Below, in pieces: positions 41,958 to 55,518 of a stretch of 64,000 nucleotides of DNA. This DNA is from Bacillus sp. CH140a_4T (GTDB lineage: Bacteria; Bacillota; Bacilli; Bacillales; Bacillaceae_G): the NCBI RefSeq assembly GCF_008923725.1, contig NZ_WBPF01000013.1, positions 1,070,529 through 1,134,528 on the forward strand, in the 5' to 3' direction. Position numbers and translations under genes: made by a program. The notes beneath the pieces were generated by a model. That model saw nothing but the letters and a program-made list of their open reading frames with translations, did no database searches and had not been told where the DNA came from. Numbering within the stretch: position 1 is the stretch's first letter; each line of letters begins with the position of its first letter.

Positions 41958-43406
41958 TTACATCTCCTCCACTAATTGTCTTAACTCTCGTCTTAACAAT
42001 TTTTTCGAAGCATTTCGTGGTAATTCCTCTAAGAAACACGCTTTTTTCGGCACTTTATATTTCGCTAATTTCTCCTCGCAAAAATGAAGAATTTCTTCTT
42101 CTGTTACCTCTCCGCTTTTTACAACAAAAGCAGCGGGTACTTGGCCCCATTTATCGTCAGTCATGCCGACAACACCAGCTTCCGCTACCATCGGATGAGA
42201 AAGCAAAACTTCTTCAATTTGAGCCGGATATATATTCTCTCCGCCAGAAATAATTAAATCACTGCGTCGATCTAATACGTATAAAAATCCTTCTTCATCT
42301 AAATAACCGAGGTCGCCAGTATGAAGCCATCCGTTTTGAATTGTTTCACGCGTCGCATCTTCACGGTTAAAGTAACCGCCTGTTACGTTCGGTCCTTTTA
42401 CTACGATTTCGCCTTCCGCTAACGGCGGTACTACTACGCCATCCTTTTCAATACGAAGTTGGCACTGAAATAGTGGTTTCCCAGCCGATCCTACTTTCGT
42501 TAACATGTAGTCTGCGGATAACGTACAAATTTGCGACGACGTTTCCGTCATACCGTACGTTTGATACACAGGAATTCCTTTTTCTACACACGTTTCGAGT
42601 AACGGTTTCGGTGCTGGTCCTCCGCCAAGTAACATACATCGTAAAGAAGATGGATATGTCTCTTCTCCAAGTCTCTCTAATAAATCAGTTAACATTTTAG
42701 AAACGACAGAAATAATCGTTACGCCTCTCGTTTGAAGTGCTTTATGAATAAAATCAGCATCATATTTCGGAACGAGTAAAATGCGCATGCCGTACATAAT
42801 ATTTTTCATTAAAAGAGATAACCCGCCAACGTGGAACATGGGCATACAAGCTAACCAGCAATCATCATCACGAAGCCCTAAATTAAGCGAAGAACCAACT
42901 GCGCTTGCCCAGTGGTTACCGTACGTTAAAATAACGCCTTTCGGTTTCCCTGTCGTCCCAGACGTATAAATAATTGTCATCGCTTCTTCTAAAGAGAATT
43001 CTTCTTGTATAGAGGCTTCCGCCTTCGGTCCTTTCATTATTTCAGCAAACGAATAGACGGCAACACCCTGAGCCTCAAAATCTTGATCCGTCACTAAGCA
43101 TGCAACTTTAGCATCATCCATTTGCCAAAGTAGCTCTTCTCTTGAAAGACGCGTATTTAAAAGTACAGCTACTGCACCTACGTAAGATAGGGCGTGAATA
43201 ACTGTAATCATCTCCATACCATTTTTCATCAGAACAGCCACCTTTTGCCCACACTTCACTCCTACATGAGTGAGGTGTTCACAAACAGATACTACTTTTT
43301 CATGCAGCTGCATAAAAGTAATTTTCTCTTCCTCTATTTCAATTGCAGTGCGATCTGGTGTTAAAAATGCACGTTGCTTTAACCAATTCGGCATTGTCTC
43401 CATCAT
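41958..43406 (-). CDS. menE: o-Succinylbenzoate-CoA ligase
   Basis: 482 residues of the adenylate-forming family: [14 protein letters not shown]-loop, [19 protein letters not shown] and the late catalytic lysine in [11 protein letters not shown]. It activates o-succinylbenzoate with ATP and CoA. ATG 43406 follows AAAGGAG; the next ATG at 43403 is equally possible. A hairpin and a repeat-like spacer separate it from menB, so its level may be set independently. Confidence 0.95.
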   Translation of the reverse strand: MMETMPNWLKQRAFLTPDRTAIEIEEEKITFMQLHEKVVSVCEHLTHVGVKCGQKVAVLMKNGMEMITVIHALSYVGAVAVLLNTRLSREELLWQMDDAKVACLVTDQDFEAQGVAVYSFAEIMKGPKAEASIQEEFSLEEAMTIIYTSGTTGKPKGVILTYGNHWASAVGSSLNLGLRDDDCWLACMPMFHVGGLSLLMKNIMYGMRILLVPKYDADFIHKALQTRGVTIISVVSKMLTDLLERLGEETYPSSLRCMLLGGGPAPKPLLETCVEKGIPVYQTYGMTETSSQICTLSADYMLTKVGSAGKPLFQCQLRIEKDGVVVPPLAEGEIVVKGPNVTGGYFNREDATRETIQNGWLHTGDLGYLDEEGFLYVLDRRSDLIISGGENIYPAQIEEVLLSHPMVAEAGVVGMTDDKWGQVPAAFVVKSGEVTEEEILHFCEEKLAKYKVPKKACFLEELPRNASKKLLRRELRQLVEEM

Positions 43407-43424
43407 CCATTCTCCTTTCATGAA

Positions 43425-43456
43425 AGAAAGAGACTTGATATGACATCAAGTCTCTT
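43425..43456 (-). terminator. Attenuator-like hairpin ahead of menE
   Basis: AAGAGACTTGAT (43428-43439) pairs perfectly with ATCAAGTCTCTT (43445-43456) and on the complement is followed by TCTTTC, just before the menE ribosome binding site. Confidence 0.65.
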
Positions 43457-43484
43457 AGTTGTTTTGTTTCCGGTTTGATCTCAT

Positions 43485-43590
43485 CTAGCTGCAGCGGCTA
43501 GAATGTTCGGTGGCTTCGCTTCTTCCTATGAGGCAAAAAGCGTCTCTACGTCAGAAGCTCCATCCCCCTCACATTCTGAACGAGCTGCTT
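43485..43590. repeat. Candidate intergenic repeat with dyads between menB and menE
   Basis: A GC-richer stretch than its surroundings, beginning CTAGCTGCAGCGGCTAG (43485-43501) and containing AGAATGT (43500-43506) opposite ACATTCT (43571-43577). This resembles the CTAG-flanked intergenic repeats seen in several Bacillus genomes; no second copy is in this window. Confidence 0.4.
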
Positions 43591-43600
43591 CCGCTTTTGA

Positions 43601-44419
43601 TCAAGGGAAACGAGGGAATTGACCGAAGTCCGGACTGCGTTTTTCTTTGAACGCGTCGCGACCTTCTTTTGCTTCGTCAGTTGTGTAGTACAATAACGTT
43701 GCATCTCCAGCTAGTTGTTGAATACCAGCTAGACCGTCTGTGTCTGCGTTGAATGCAGCTTTTAGGAAACGAAGTGCCATTGGGCTGTTTGCTAAGATTT
43801 CTTGTGCCCATTGTACTGTTTCTGCTTCAAGCTCTTCTAATGGTACTACTGTGTTTACTAAGCCCATATCAAGTGCTTCCTGTGCGCTGTATTGACGGCA
43901 TAGGTACCAAATTTCGCGAGCTTTCTTGTGGCCTACCATACGAGCTAAGTAACCAGCTCCGTATCCACCGTCAAAGCTTCCTACTTTAGGACCTGTTTGT
44001 CCGAATACAGCGTTGTCTGCAGCGATTGTTAAGTCACATACGATATGAAGTACGTGTCCACCACCGATTGCATAACCTGCTACCATTGCGATAACTGGTT
44101 TAGGAATTGCGCGAATTAGACGTTGTAAGTCTAATACGTTTAAACGTGGGATTTGGTCGTCACCTACATATCCACCATGACCGCGAACTTTTTGGTCGCC
44201 GCCTGAACAGAATGCACGTCCACCTTCACCTGTTAAAATGATAACGCCAACATTTGCATCATCACGAGCGTGTGCAAAAGCATTGATTAACTCCATTACC
44301 GTTTTAGGACGGAATGCGTTATGTACTTCAGGGCGGTTAATCGAAATCTTTGCGATACCATTGTATGTTGAATAAATAATATCTTCGTAATTGCCTTCTT
44401 TTACCCATTCAATAGCCAT
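43601..44419 (-). CDS. menB: 1,4-Dihydroxy-2-naphthoyl-CoA synthase
   Basis: 272 residues of the crotonase family: [15 protein letters not shown], the oxyanion [17 protein letters not shown] loop, [13 protein letters not shown] and the [19 protein letters not shown] segment specific to MenB. It cyclises o-succinylbenzoyl-CoA. Fourth gene of menF-D-H-B-E-C. Confidence 0.97.
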   Translation of the reverse strand: MAIEWVKEGNYEDIIYSTYNGIAKISINRPEVHNAFRPKTVMELINAFAHARDDANVGVIILTGEGGRAFCSGGDQKVRGHGGYVGDDQIPRLNVLDLQRLIRAIPKPVIAMVAGYAIGGGHVLHIVCDLTIAADNAVFGQTGPKVGSFDGGYGAGYLARMVGHKKAREIWYLCRQYSAQEALDMGLVNTVVPLEELEAETVQWAQEILANSPMALRFLKAAFNADTDGLAGIQQLAGDATLLYYTTDEAKEGRDAFKEKRSPDFGQFPRFP

Positions 44420-44487
44420 TACAACTACCTCCTTGTATATTTCTGATCTCCTCTATAAGTGTAGCTTCCTTCTTAGATGAAAAAGCA

Positions 44488-48442
<3,955 letters not shown>

Positions 48443-48492
48443 AATTGTCTCCCCCCTATGGGCGAAAAATAGTCATAATTACGCTTGATTTT

Positions 48493-48522
48493 AAGATACA
48501 CCTCAAACGAAAGGCCTGTCAA
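48493..48522 (-). promoter_or_regulatory. Sigma-A promoter of the men operon
   Basis: On the complement TTGACA (48517-48522), 18 bases, TATCTT (48493-48498), about 50 bp before the menF start. Confidence 0.65.
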
Positions 48523-48570
48523 CGTTTAGCATTTCTGAGAAATTCACCTTCTCTTCCTAGAAAATAAACG

Positions 48571-48599
48571 TTGACACTAAATGATGCTTTTTCTACACT
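48571..48599 (+). promoter_or_regulatory. Sigma-A promoter of menA
   Basis: TTGACA (48571-48576), exactly 17 bases, TACACT (48594-48599), about 38 bp before the menA start. Confidence 0.7.
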
Positions 48600-48636
48600 T
48601 AGTTGTGTACAATATGTGACCAAAGGAGGATTCAAC

Positions 48637-49590
48637 ATGGAAATGAACGTCGAAACGAATTCCTCTCCTACGGCGCCAAAGCCAAGTAAGCAAACAGGCT
48701 GGCGCATTTGGTGGAGTTTACTACGTCCCCATACATTAACAGCAGCTTTCGTTCCTGTTTTCATCGGAACAGCCTATGCGATGCAGGTCGGAGGTATAAA
48801 TCAAATACATCTCCCTCTTTTCCTTATGATGCTTCTTGCTTGTCTTCTCATTCAAGCAGCAACAAACATGTTTAATGAATACTTTGATTATAAAAGAGGA
48901 CTCGATCACGAAGGGTCAGTTGGTATCGGCGGCGCTATCGTTCGCGATGGTATTCAGCCAAAAACAGTGCTTAACTTAGCATTTGGATTTTTCGGCATCG
49001 CAATACTATTAGGTGTTTATATTTGTATGAATTCTAGCTGGTGGCTTGCTGCAATCGGTCTTGTTTGTATGGCCGTTGCTTACCTTTATACAGGTGGCCC
49101 ACTTCCAATTGCCTATACACCATTTGGAGAGTTAACAGCTGGATTATTTATGGGTGTCATTATTATTGGAATTTCATTCTTTATTCAAACTGGAACTGTA
49201 ACATCAGAAGTCATTTTACTATCTATTCCAAGCTCCATTTTAATTGGTGCCATTTTACTAGCTAATAACATTCGTGACTTAGATGGCGATAAAGAAAACG
49301 GCCGTAAAACGTTAGCAATTCTCGTCGGACGCGAAAGAGCCGTTGGTGTACTCGCTTCTATGTTCATCGTTTCTTATATTTGGACAATCGCTCTAATTAT
49401 CGTTAACATCGTATCACCATGGATGCTTATCGTATTTTTAAGTGCACCGAAAGCATTTAAAGCGACGAAAGGTTTTATCGGCAAAAGCATTCCAATGGAA
49501 ATGGTACCTGCAATGATTGCAACAGCAAAAACAAATACAATCTTCGGTCTCCTCATGGGAATCGGATTATTGCTTGGATATTTCCTTTAA
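48637..49590 (+). CDS. menA: 1,4-Dihydroxy-2-naphthoate polyprenyltransferase
   Basis: 317 residues, eight to nine membrane helices, with the two prenyl-diphosphate Asp motifs NMFNEYFDYKRGLDHEG and NNIRDLDGDKENGRKT. It attaches the isoprenoid tail to make demethylmenaquinone in the membrane. ATG 48637 follows AAAGGAGG by seven bases. Divergent from the rest of the men genes, as in B. subtilis. Confidence 0.96.
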   Translation: MEMNVETNSSPTAPKPSKQTGWRIWWSLLRPHTLTAAFVPVFIGTAYAMQVGGINQIHLPLFLMMLLACLLIQAATNMFNEYFDYKRGLDHEGSVGIGGAIVRDGIQPKTVLNLAFGFFGIAILLGVYICMNSSWWLAAIGLVCMAVAYLYTGGPLPIAYTPFGELTAGLFMGVIIIGISFFIQTGTVTSEVILLSIPSSILIGAILLANNIRDLDGDKENGRKTLAILVGRERAVGVLASMFIVSYIWTIALIIVNIVSPWMLIVFLSAPKAFKATKGFIGKSIPMEMVPAMIATAKTNTIFGLLMGIGLLLGYFL

Positions 49591-49699
49591 AAGGAGCTGC
49601 TGACGCGGCTCCTTTTTCATATACCAATTTTAGCTCATAATTCCTACTCGCAACGCTCATACTATGTAAAGAAACTGAATTGTAGGAAGGTGGACGACT

Positions 49700-50431
49700 A
49701 TGTTAACTCCACAACAAATAAATCAATTTAAATCCGTTTTAGAAAAACAAAAACAAGAACTAGAGCAAACGATACAAACACATGAAAATGAAGATCGTGC
49801 ATCTGAACGCGATTCTGTTGGCGAATTATCTAGCTATGACAATCATCCAGCTGATATGGCAACAGAACTATATGAACGTGAAAAAGATTTCGGGCTCATC
49901 GAATTTTGGCATAAGCAGCTAGAGGATACGAAACACGCCCTACAAAAAATAGAAGCGGGTACGTATGGCATTTGCGAAGTGTCTGGCGAAGAGATTCCGT
50001 TTGAAAGATTAGAGGCAATGCCAACCGCTACAACGTGTATTCAGCACACTACAAATAAATTAAATATGAACACGCGACCAGTTGAAGAAGAGGTATTGGC
50101 TCCTTCTTTTCACAAGTACGACGAAGATCATTCTGTAGAATACGATGCTGAAGATGCATGGCAAGATGTCGCAAATTACGGGACATCAGAAACACCGTCC
50201 GATTTAGAAAGACAGGATTCCAAAAACTATAATGGCATGTACGTAAATAGTGAGGAAAATGTTGGGTATGTAGAGGATTTCGAAAACTTTATAGGAACAG
50301 ATATGTATGGTAAAAATCCGAAAGTTTTCGCCACAGAAGAACATGAAGAGTATGAACAAATGCTTGATGACTTTGAAGAGCGTACCTTTAAGGGCGAATT
50401 ATCTTCAAATGAATCTAGTTCCAAAGAATAA
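49700..50431 (+). CDS. yteA: YteA-family DksA/TraR-type zinc-finger-like protein
   Basis: 243 residues: an acidic coiled coil (QINQFKSVLEKQKQELEQTIQ, then SSYDNHPADMATELYEREKDFG), a DksA-like finger region YGICEVSGEEIPFERLEAMPT..CIQHT, and a long acidic tail. Only two of the four usual zinc cysteines remain, so metal binding is doubtful. B. subtilis yteA also follows menA and is associated with sporulation; function unknown. Confidence 0.87.
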   Translation: MLTPQQINQFKSVLEKQKQELEQTIQTHENEDRASERDSVGELSSYDNHPADMATELYEREKDFGLIEFWHKQLEDTKHALQKIEAGTYGICEVSGEEIPFERLEAMPTATTCIQHTTNKLNMNTRPVEEEVLAPSFHKYDEDHSVEYDAEDAWQDVANYGTSETPSDLERQDSKNYNGMYVNSEENVGYVEDFENFIGTDMYGKNPKVFATEEHEEYEQMLDDFEERTFKGELSSNESSSKE

Positions 50432-50464
50432 AAAAAAGCATTCCGAAAATCGGAATGCTTTTTA
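50431..50464. terminator. Bidirectional terminator yteA / cspD
   Basis: AAAAAGCATTCCG (50433-50445) pairs with CGGAATGCTTTTT (50451-50463), between convergent genes. Confidence 0.88.
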
Positions 50465-50475
50465 TCGCTAGCTAA

Positions 50476-50676
50476 TTAGTTTTTTGTAACGTTAGCTGCT
50501 TGTGGTCCGCGGTTTCCTTCAACGATTTCGAAAGAAACTTCTTGACCTTCTTCTAAAGTTTTGAAGCCGTCGCCTTGGATAGCTGAGAAATGTACGAATA
50601 CGTCTTCTCCGCCTTCAACTTCGATGAAGCCAAAACCTTTTTCGCCGTTAAACCATTTAACTTTACCTGTTTGCAT
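50476..50676 (-). CDS. cspD: Cold-shock domain protein
   Basis: 66 residues, a single cold-shock domain: [14 protein letters not shown] (RNP1 KGFGFI) and VFVHFSAI (RNP2), ending [10 protein letters not shown]. It binds single-stranded RNA and DNA as an RNA chaperone. AGGAGG lies just upstream. The paralogue letter rests on Bacillus similarity and position. A ~145-nt leader precedes it. Confidence 0.93.
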   Translation of the reverse strand: MQTGKVKWFNGEKGFGFIEVEGGEDVFVHFSAIQGDGFKTLEEGQEVSFEIVEGNRGPQAANVTKN

Positions 50677-50848
50677 GTCATGTACCTCCTAAATAAAAAT
50701 GAAACTATGAATCCACATGAAAAGGTGGATATAAAGGACATGAATGTATAACAAGCTTACAGCCTTTAATTCAACGTGCTTTATTTCCGTACCACATTAT
50801 GTAGCTCAATAGTGTTTTCACTATATCATGCTATGTCAAAAACGTCAA
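50677..50848 (-). promoter_or_regulatory. cspD promoter and long 5' leader
   Basis: On the complement TTGACG (50843-50848), 17 bases, TATAGT (50820-50825), then roughly 135-145 nt of leader containing the hairpin AATCCAC/GTGGATT (around 50710-50731) before the ribosome binding site. Long structured leaders are typical of temperature-controlled cold-shock mRNAs. The rest of the 50677-50997 gap is AT-rich with no further element seen. Confidence 0.6.
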
Positions 50849-50997
50849 ATGAGAACACTTTCAAACCATCGTTTTTTATAATCCTAGTATAACCTTAAAT
50901 TTTCATTCTAGTTTTATTCAAAAATTAACAAATCTACAGTATTCTAATTCCTTTGATTTTTGTACAATATAATTACTACATATGATGGGGTGAAAAA

Positions 50998-51780
50998 ATG
51001 CAAGCACATGAAATTGAGTATAAATTATATGGCGATGATATGCAGTTTGTTGAAATTGAATTAGATCCAGAAGAAAGCGTTATCGCAGAAGCTGGCGCAA
51101 TGATGATGATGGAAGATCATATCGAAATGGAAACCATTTTCGGTGATGGTTCTGGCCCATCTAGTGGTCTATTCGGTAAATTAATGGGCGCTGGTAAGCG
51201 TCTTGTTACAGGTGAAAGTATGTTTATGACTGTCTTTACAAATACAGGTCATGGCAAGCGCCACGTATCATTCGCCGCTCCTTATCCAGGAAAAATCATC
51301 CCTGTTGATTTAACACAATATCAAGGGAAAGTCGTTTGTCAAAAAGACGCGTTTCTTTGTGCAGCAAAGGGCGTTTCTATCGGAATTGAGTTTACGAAAA
51401 AAATTGGAACTGGTTTCTTCGGTGGTGAAGGTTTCATCATGCAGAAACTTGAAGGTGATGGACTCGCTTTCATGCATGCAGGAGGGACTGTATATAAGCG
51501 TGAATTAAAACCTGGCGAAAGACTTCGCATCGATACAGGTTGTCTCGTTGCCATGACAAAAGACGTTAACTACGATATCGAGTTCGTTGGAAAAGTAAAA
51601 ACAGCTCTATTTGGCGGCGAAGGTTTATTCTTCGCAACGTTAGAAGGTCCTGGAACGGTTTGGATTCAGTCCTTAACACTTAGCCGTTTAGCAGCACGCC
51701 TGACAAGCCCAGCAGCACAAAACAGTGGTGAAGGCAGCGTTTTAGGTGGACTTGGTCGTTTATTAGATGGAAAAGAGTAA
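50998..51780 (+). CDS. AIM24/TIGR00266-family protein
   Basis: 260 residues, a beta-rich protein with [22 protein letters not shown] at the start, [36 protein letters not shown] and [21 protein letters not shown]. This is the widespread AIM24-like family (named for a mitochondrial biogenesis factor) whose bacterial role is not known. GGGGTG precedes the ATG. Single-gene unit with its own terminator. Confidence 0.9.
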   Translation: MQAHEIEYKLYGDDMQFVEIELDPEESVIAEAGAMMMMEDHIEMETIFGDGSGPSSGLFGKLMGAGKRLVTGESMFMTVFTNTGHGKRHVSFAAPYPGKIIPVDLTQYQGKVVCQKDAFLCAAKGVSIGIEFTKKIGTGFFGGEGFIMQKLEGDGLAFMHAGGTVYKRELKPGERLRIDTGCLVAMTKDVNYDIEFVGKVKTALFGGEGLFFATLEGPGTVWIQSLTLSRLAARLTSPAAQNSGEGSVLGGLGRLLDGKE

Positions 51781-51809
51781 ACAGTGCCCTTATGGGGCGC
51801 TGTTTTATT
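51779..51809 (+). terminator. Terminator of the AIM24-family gene
   Basis: AAACAGTGCCC (51779-51789) pairs with GGGCGCTGTTT, one G-T pair, followed by TATTTT; overlaps the stop codon. Confidence 0.8.
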
Positions 51810-51943
51810 TTGTTATTATCCATCAACATCACTTAATATATTTATTTAGATAAACAATACAAACTATTCCCCCTCCAAAAGAATGAATCAAGTCCCTCAC
51901 TGCATATATTGAACTATACCTTTTCGTAAGGAGGGCTTCCTTA

Positions 51944-52666
51944 ATGCGTACTCCTTTATCCTTCGATAAAGATACTGCCATACTGTTAGCTTCTTGTTGT
52001 GAGTTAACGTATGAACAATATAAACAAAATGGGATTTTCGAAATACCAGATGGTTTTCAATATGTACAAGGCTTTCAAGGAAAAACGATTCAAACGACAG
52101 AATGGTTCGGATTCATACTAGAATCTGAGGATACCATTATTGTAGCTTTTCGCGGAACACAAACAGATACAGACTGGATTATCGATTCACTCGTTAACCA
52201 AAAACCATACCCATATGCTTTAAATAGCGGAAATGTCCATAACGGCTTTCTTTCCATTTATGAATCTTGCCGAGATTCTATTATGGATATGCTCGTATCA
52301 CTACCAGCCCATAAAAAACTTCTTGCAACAGGCCATAGCTTAGGCGGCGCGCTCGCTACACTACATATACTTGATGCGCGTATCAACACCGCCTTCGCAC
52401 AGTACGGTCTTTATACATTTGCCTCTCCAAAAGTGGGCGATATTGCATTTCGTAATTATTATAAACTACAAGTAGCTAGTAGCTTTCGCTTTGTTAATTT
52501 ATTTGATGTCGTTCCTCTTCTCCCTCCGCGCAATGTCCATTTTAATGAACAAGACTGGGAATATGCACACGTTCATCACAACATGACTTTTACAAAAAAC
52601 ACAAAATCTATTACAAATAATCATGCCATGAAAACATACAAAACATGTCTGACTTCTCATTTTTAA
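51944..52666 (+). CDS. Class 3 (fungal-type) lipase family protein
   Basis: 240 residues with the lipase-3 nucleophile elbow ATGHSLGGALATL (Ser132), the AFRGTQTDTDWIID segment, and candidate acid and base in NLFDVVPLLPP and HVHHNMTF. No signal peptide, so a cytosolic esterase or lipase is suggested. AAGGAGGG precedes the ATG. No operon partner recognised. Confidence 0.88.
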   Translation: MRTPLSFDKDTAILLASCCELTYEQYKQNGIFEIPDGFQYVQGFQGKTIQTTEWFGFILESEDTIIVAFRGTQTDTDWIIDSLVNQKPYPYALNSGNVHNGFLSIYESCRDSIMDMLVSLPAHKKLLATGHSLGGALATLHILDARINTAFAQYGLYTFASPKVGDIAFRNYYKLQVASSFRFVNLFDVVPLLPPRNVHFNEQDWEYAHVHHNMTFTKNTKSITNNHAMKTYKTCLTSHF

Positions 52667-52742
52667 CCAGTAAACAATTGGAAATAAAACATCCTTATAC
52701 TATAATAATATATGAAATTATTTTCGGATGAGGGGACCTTAC

Positions 52743-52877
52743 ATGCTAAAATTTATCTTTGCACTTTTTCTCATTATAATTTTTTCGTTTACAGGTTTCT
52801 TTACATTTTCATACTTTGCGACAGGAGAATATGGTGGAACAGGTATAATATATACCGCTATTCCATTTCTTTCTTAA
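52743..52877 (+). CDS. Small single-helix membrane peptide
   Basis: 44 residues, MLKFIFALFLIIIFSFTGFF at the start: one long hydrophobic helix then a short Gly/Tyr tail (ATGEYGGTGIIYTAIPFLS). GAGGGGA lies just upstream of the ATG and a strong terminator follows the stop, so it is a convincing short gene. No family recognised. Confidence 0.65.
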   Translation: MLKFIFALFLIIIFSFTGFFTFSYFATGEYGGTGIIYTAIPFLS

Positions 52878-52886
52878 GCAAAAAAG

Positions 52887-52924
52887 GAAAACCGAGCTTA
52901 ATGAATTTAAGCTCGGTTTCTTTA
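52887..52924 (+). terminator. Terminator of the small membrane peptide gene
   Basis: AAACCGAGCTTAA (52889-52901) pairs with TTAAGCTCGGTTT (52907-52919), then CTTTATT. Confidence 0.85.
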
Positions 52925-52931
52925 TTAGTGT

Positions 52932-53075
52932 CAATTTTTGTCGGTAAATCGATATATCTTAAAAATCGCTGATATATTTTAAGTATTGGTCGATATAATT
53001 TGAAAATCGCCGATATAAGTTAAGAATCGCTGATATATTCAAAAAATCGCCGATATATTTTCATATCGTCTTTTC
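52932..53075 (+). repeat. 20-bp periodic GATATA repeat, long copy
   Basis: After TTGTCGGTAAATCGATATA the unit AAAATCG(C/T)(C/T)GATATATTTT recurs with GATATA at 52951, 52971, 52992, 53012, 53032 and 53052: six units, steps of 20 or 21 bp. It sits directly past the glgP stop, as the related array at 40747 sits past menC. Confidence 0.8.
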
Positions 53076-53091
53076 CGACGTAGCAACCACT

Positions 53092-55500
53092 TTAATACTG
53101 TGTAACCGCATTACCAATACCCCAAATCTCATTACTATACTGTAAAATCGTTCGATCACTCGCAAAATGACCAGATTGTGCAATATTTAAAATCGACATT
53201 TCTAGCCACTTCGTTCGATTCTCGTAAGCTCTACCAACAGCTTCTTGCCTTTCCGCATATGGACCAAAATCTCGCAGAACGAAGTATTCATCATTTTGAA
53301 TTACGAGAGAATCATAAATCGCTTCAAATTCAGCTCCCGAATGTGCAAAGAAGCCATTCGTTAACTGATCTACTACTTTTTTAATATGCATATTGTGGTG
53401 ATAATAATCACTTGCACGATATCCACCATTTTGATAGTAATGAAGAACCTCTTCCGCTGTTAAGCCAAAAATGAAACAGTTATCATCACCGACCCGGTCT
53501 TTTATTTCAACATTAGCTCCGTCTAACGTTCCGAGTGTAATCGCACCATTCATCATAAATTTCATATTTCCTGTTCCTGATGCTTCTTTACTCGCAGTTG
53601 AAATTTGCTCACTAACATCCGCAGCTGGGAATATATCTTCCGCTACAGACACTCGATAGTTTTCTAGAAAAATAACTTTCATATATTGACTCACGTACGG
53701 ATCATTATTCACTTTCCTTGCGAGTTCATTAATTAATTTAATAATTTTTTTCGCATAGTAATAGCCAGGTGATGCTTTTGCTCCAAAGATAAAAGTACGC
53801 GGATAAAATGTAAAACTAGTATCCTCTTTCAAACGGTTATACAAATATAAAATATGAAGAACGTTTAATAATTGTCGTTTGTAAGCATGCAGTCTTTTTA
53901 CTTGCACATCAAAAATAGAATTAGGATCAATCGTAATCCCTATTTTATTATGAATACGCTCCGCTAATATCTCTTTGCGCTCTTGTTTTACCTCTGCAAA
54001 TTTCTCTTGGAAACTTGCATCATATTGAACTAATTGTAGCTCTTGAAGCTTAATTGGTTCTTTCTTCCACTCTGTTCCAATCGCCTCTGAAATCAGGTTC
54101 GTCAGCTGCGGATTCGCCTTCATTAACCAGCGTCTATGAGCGATTCCATTCGTTTTATTATTAAACTTATCTGGATAAAACTCATAAAACAATCGCATTT
54201 CACGTTGCTTTAAAATTTCCGTATGAATTTTTGCAACACCATTTACGCTATGGCTACCGACAATTGCTAAATGAGCCATTTTTACAAGATCATGTGCAAT
54301 AATCGCCATCTCTTCAATACGATGCCATTCATACGGATAACGTTCCCAAAGTTCATGACAGAAACGTTCATTAATCTCTTCAATAATCATATAAATTCTC
54401 GGTAATAACGGTTTGAAAATGTGAATTGGCCATTTCTCAAGTGCTTCTGATAACGTCGTATGATTCGTATAAGAAATCGTTTGCGTCGTTATGTGCCAAG
54501 CTTCTTCCCATGCTAGTTTTTCTTCATCTAATAAAATACGCATCAGTTCTGGAATCGCCAAAACTGGATGTGTATCATTAATATGAATCGCAATTTTCTC
54601 ATGTAATTGACGCAGGTCACCATATCTTTCTCTATGCATACGAACGATATTTTGCAAACTTGCTGATACGAGGAAATACTGTTGTTTCAAACGAAGTATT
54701 TTTCCCTCATCATGCGTATCATCTGGATATAAAAACTCCGATACCGCCTCTGTTTCACGCTTATATTTCAAAATATCTTTGCAATTTTGCGGGAAAGGAA
54801 CTGGTTCCGCATTCCAAAGTCTAAGTGTATTTACAGTGCTCGTCTCATAACCTACTACTGGAACGTCATACGGTACTGCCATAATCACTTCTGCATTCGT
54901 ATGTCTGAACTCTAAACGACCATCAATGTATAGCGATTCAACATTGCCGAAATAACTTACTTCTACAGCTTGATCATGTCTTCTTACTTCCCATACGTTT
55001 TCATGAAGAAGCCACTGTTCTGGAAATTCAACTTGATAACCATCAACAATTTTTTGATCAAATAAGCCGTGTTTGTAACGAATTCCACAGCCATGACCTG
55101 GTAAGTTTAAAGATGCAAGTGAATCAAGGAAACAGGCTGCTAATCGTCCAAGTCCACCATTCCCAAGACCTGCATCTGCTTCCACCTCTTCTAATTGTTG
55201 CAACGAAATCCCAAGCTCAGAAAGTCCTTGCTCACATACATCCCTGATGCCTAAATTTAATATGTTACTTCCAAGTAAACGCCCAAGTAAAAACTCAATG
55301 GATAAGTAATACATTTGCTTTTGCTCTCCAGACCGATAACTTTCATTCGTTGCAATCCATTGACTATTCATATACTCACGTACCATGTACCCAAGCGTAT
55401 TGTATTGATCACGAGTTGTAGAGTCTTTGAAACTTTTACCATACATCGTCTCTAACTTTTCTAGAAAAGCTGATTTGAAACTTTCAACATGAGTAAACAT
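53092..55500 (-). CDS. glgP: Glycogen phosphorylase
   Basis: 802 residues of the GT35 family: N-terminal YYLSIEFLLGRLLGSN and DAGLGNGGLGRLAACFLDS, and the PLP-lysine segment EASGTGNMKFMMNGAITLGTLDGAN near residue 640. It releases glucose 1-phosphate from glycogen ends using phosphate. Last gene of glgB-C-D-A-P; the start is 18 bp after the glgA stop. Confidence 0.97.
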   Translation of the reverse strand: MFTHVESFKSAFLEKLETMYGKSFKDSTTRDQYNTLGYMVREYMNSQWIATNESYRSGEQKQMYYLSIEFLLGRLLGSNILNLGIRDVCEQGLSELGISLQQLEEVEADAGLGNGGLGRLAACFLDSLASLNLPGHGCGIRYKHGLFDQKIVDGYQVEFPEQWLLHENVWEVRRHDQAVEVSYFGNVESLYIDGRLEFRHTNAEVIMAVPYDVPVVGYETSTVNTLRLWNAEPVPFPQNCKDILKYKRETEAVSEFLYPDDTHDEGKILRLKQQYFLVSASLQNIVRMHRERYGDLRQLHEKIAIHINDTHPVLAIPELMRILLDEEKLAWEEAWHITTQTISYTNHTTLSEALEKWPIHIFKPLLPRIYMIIEEINERFCHELWERYPYEWHRIEEMAIIAHDLVKMAHLAIVGSHSVNGVAKIHTEILKQREMRLFYEFYPDKFNNKTNGIAHRRWLMKANPQLTNLISEAIGTEWKKEPIKLQELQLVQYDASFQEKFAEVKQERKEILAERIHNKIGITIDPNSIFDVQVKRLHAYKRQLLNVLHILYLYNRLKEDTSFTFYPRTFIFGAKASPGYYYAKKIIKLINELARKVNNDPYVSQYMKVIFLENYRVSVAEDIFPAADVSEQISTASKEASGTGNMKFMMNGAITLGTLDGANVEIKDRVGDDNCFIFGLTAEEVLHYYQNGGYRASDYYHHNMHIKKVVDQLTNGFFAHSGAEFEAIYDSLVIQNDEYFVLRDFGPYAERQEAVGRAYENRTKWLEMSILNIAQSGHFASDRTILQYSNEIWGIGNAVTQY

Positions 55501-55518
55501 TTCTTCACCACCTACATG

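Noticed and set aside
52712-52972. 86-residue frame over the small membrane peptide gene
   Set aside because: Runs through the terminator and repeat array; the 52743 frame has the ribosome binding site and a membrane helix.
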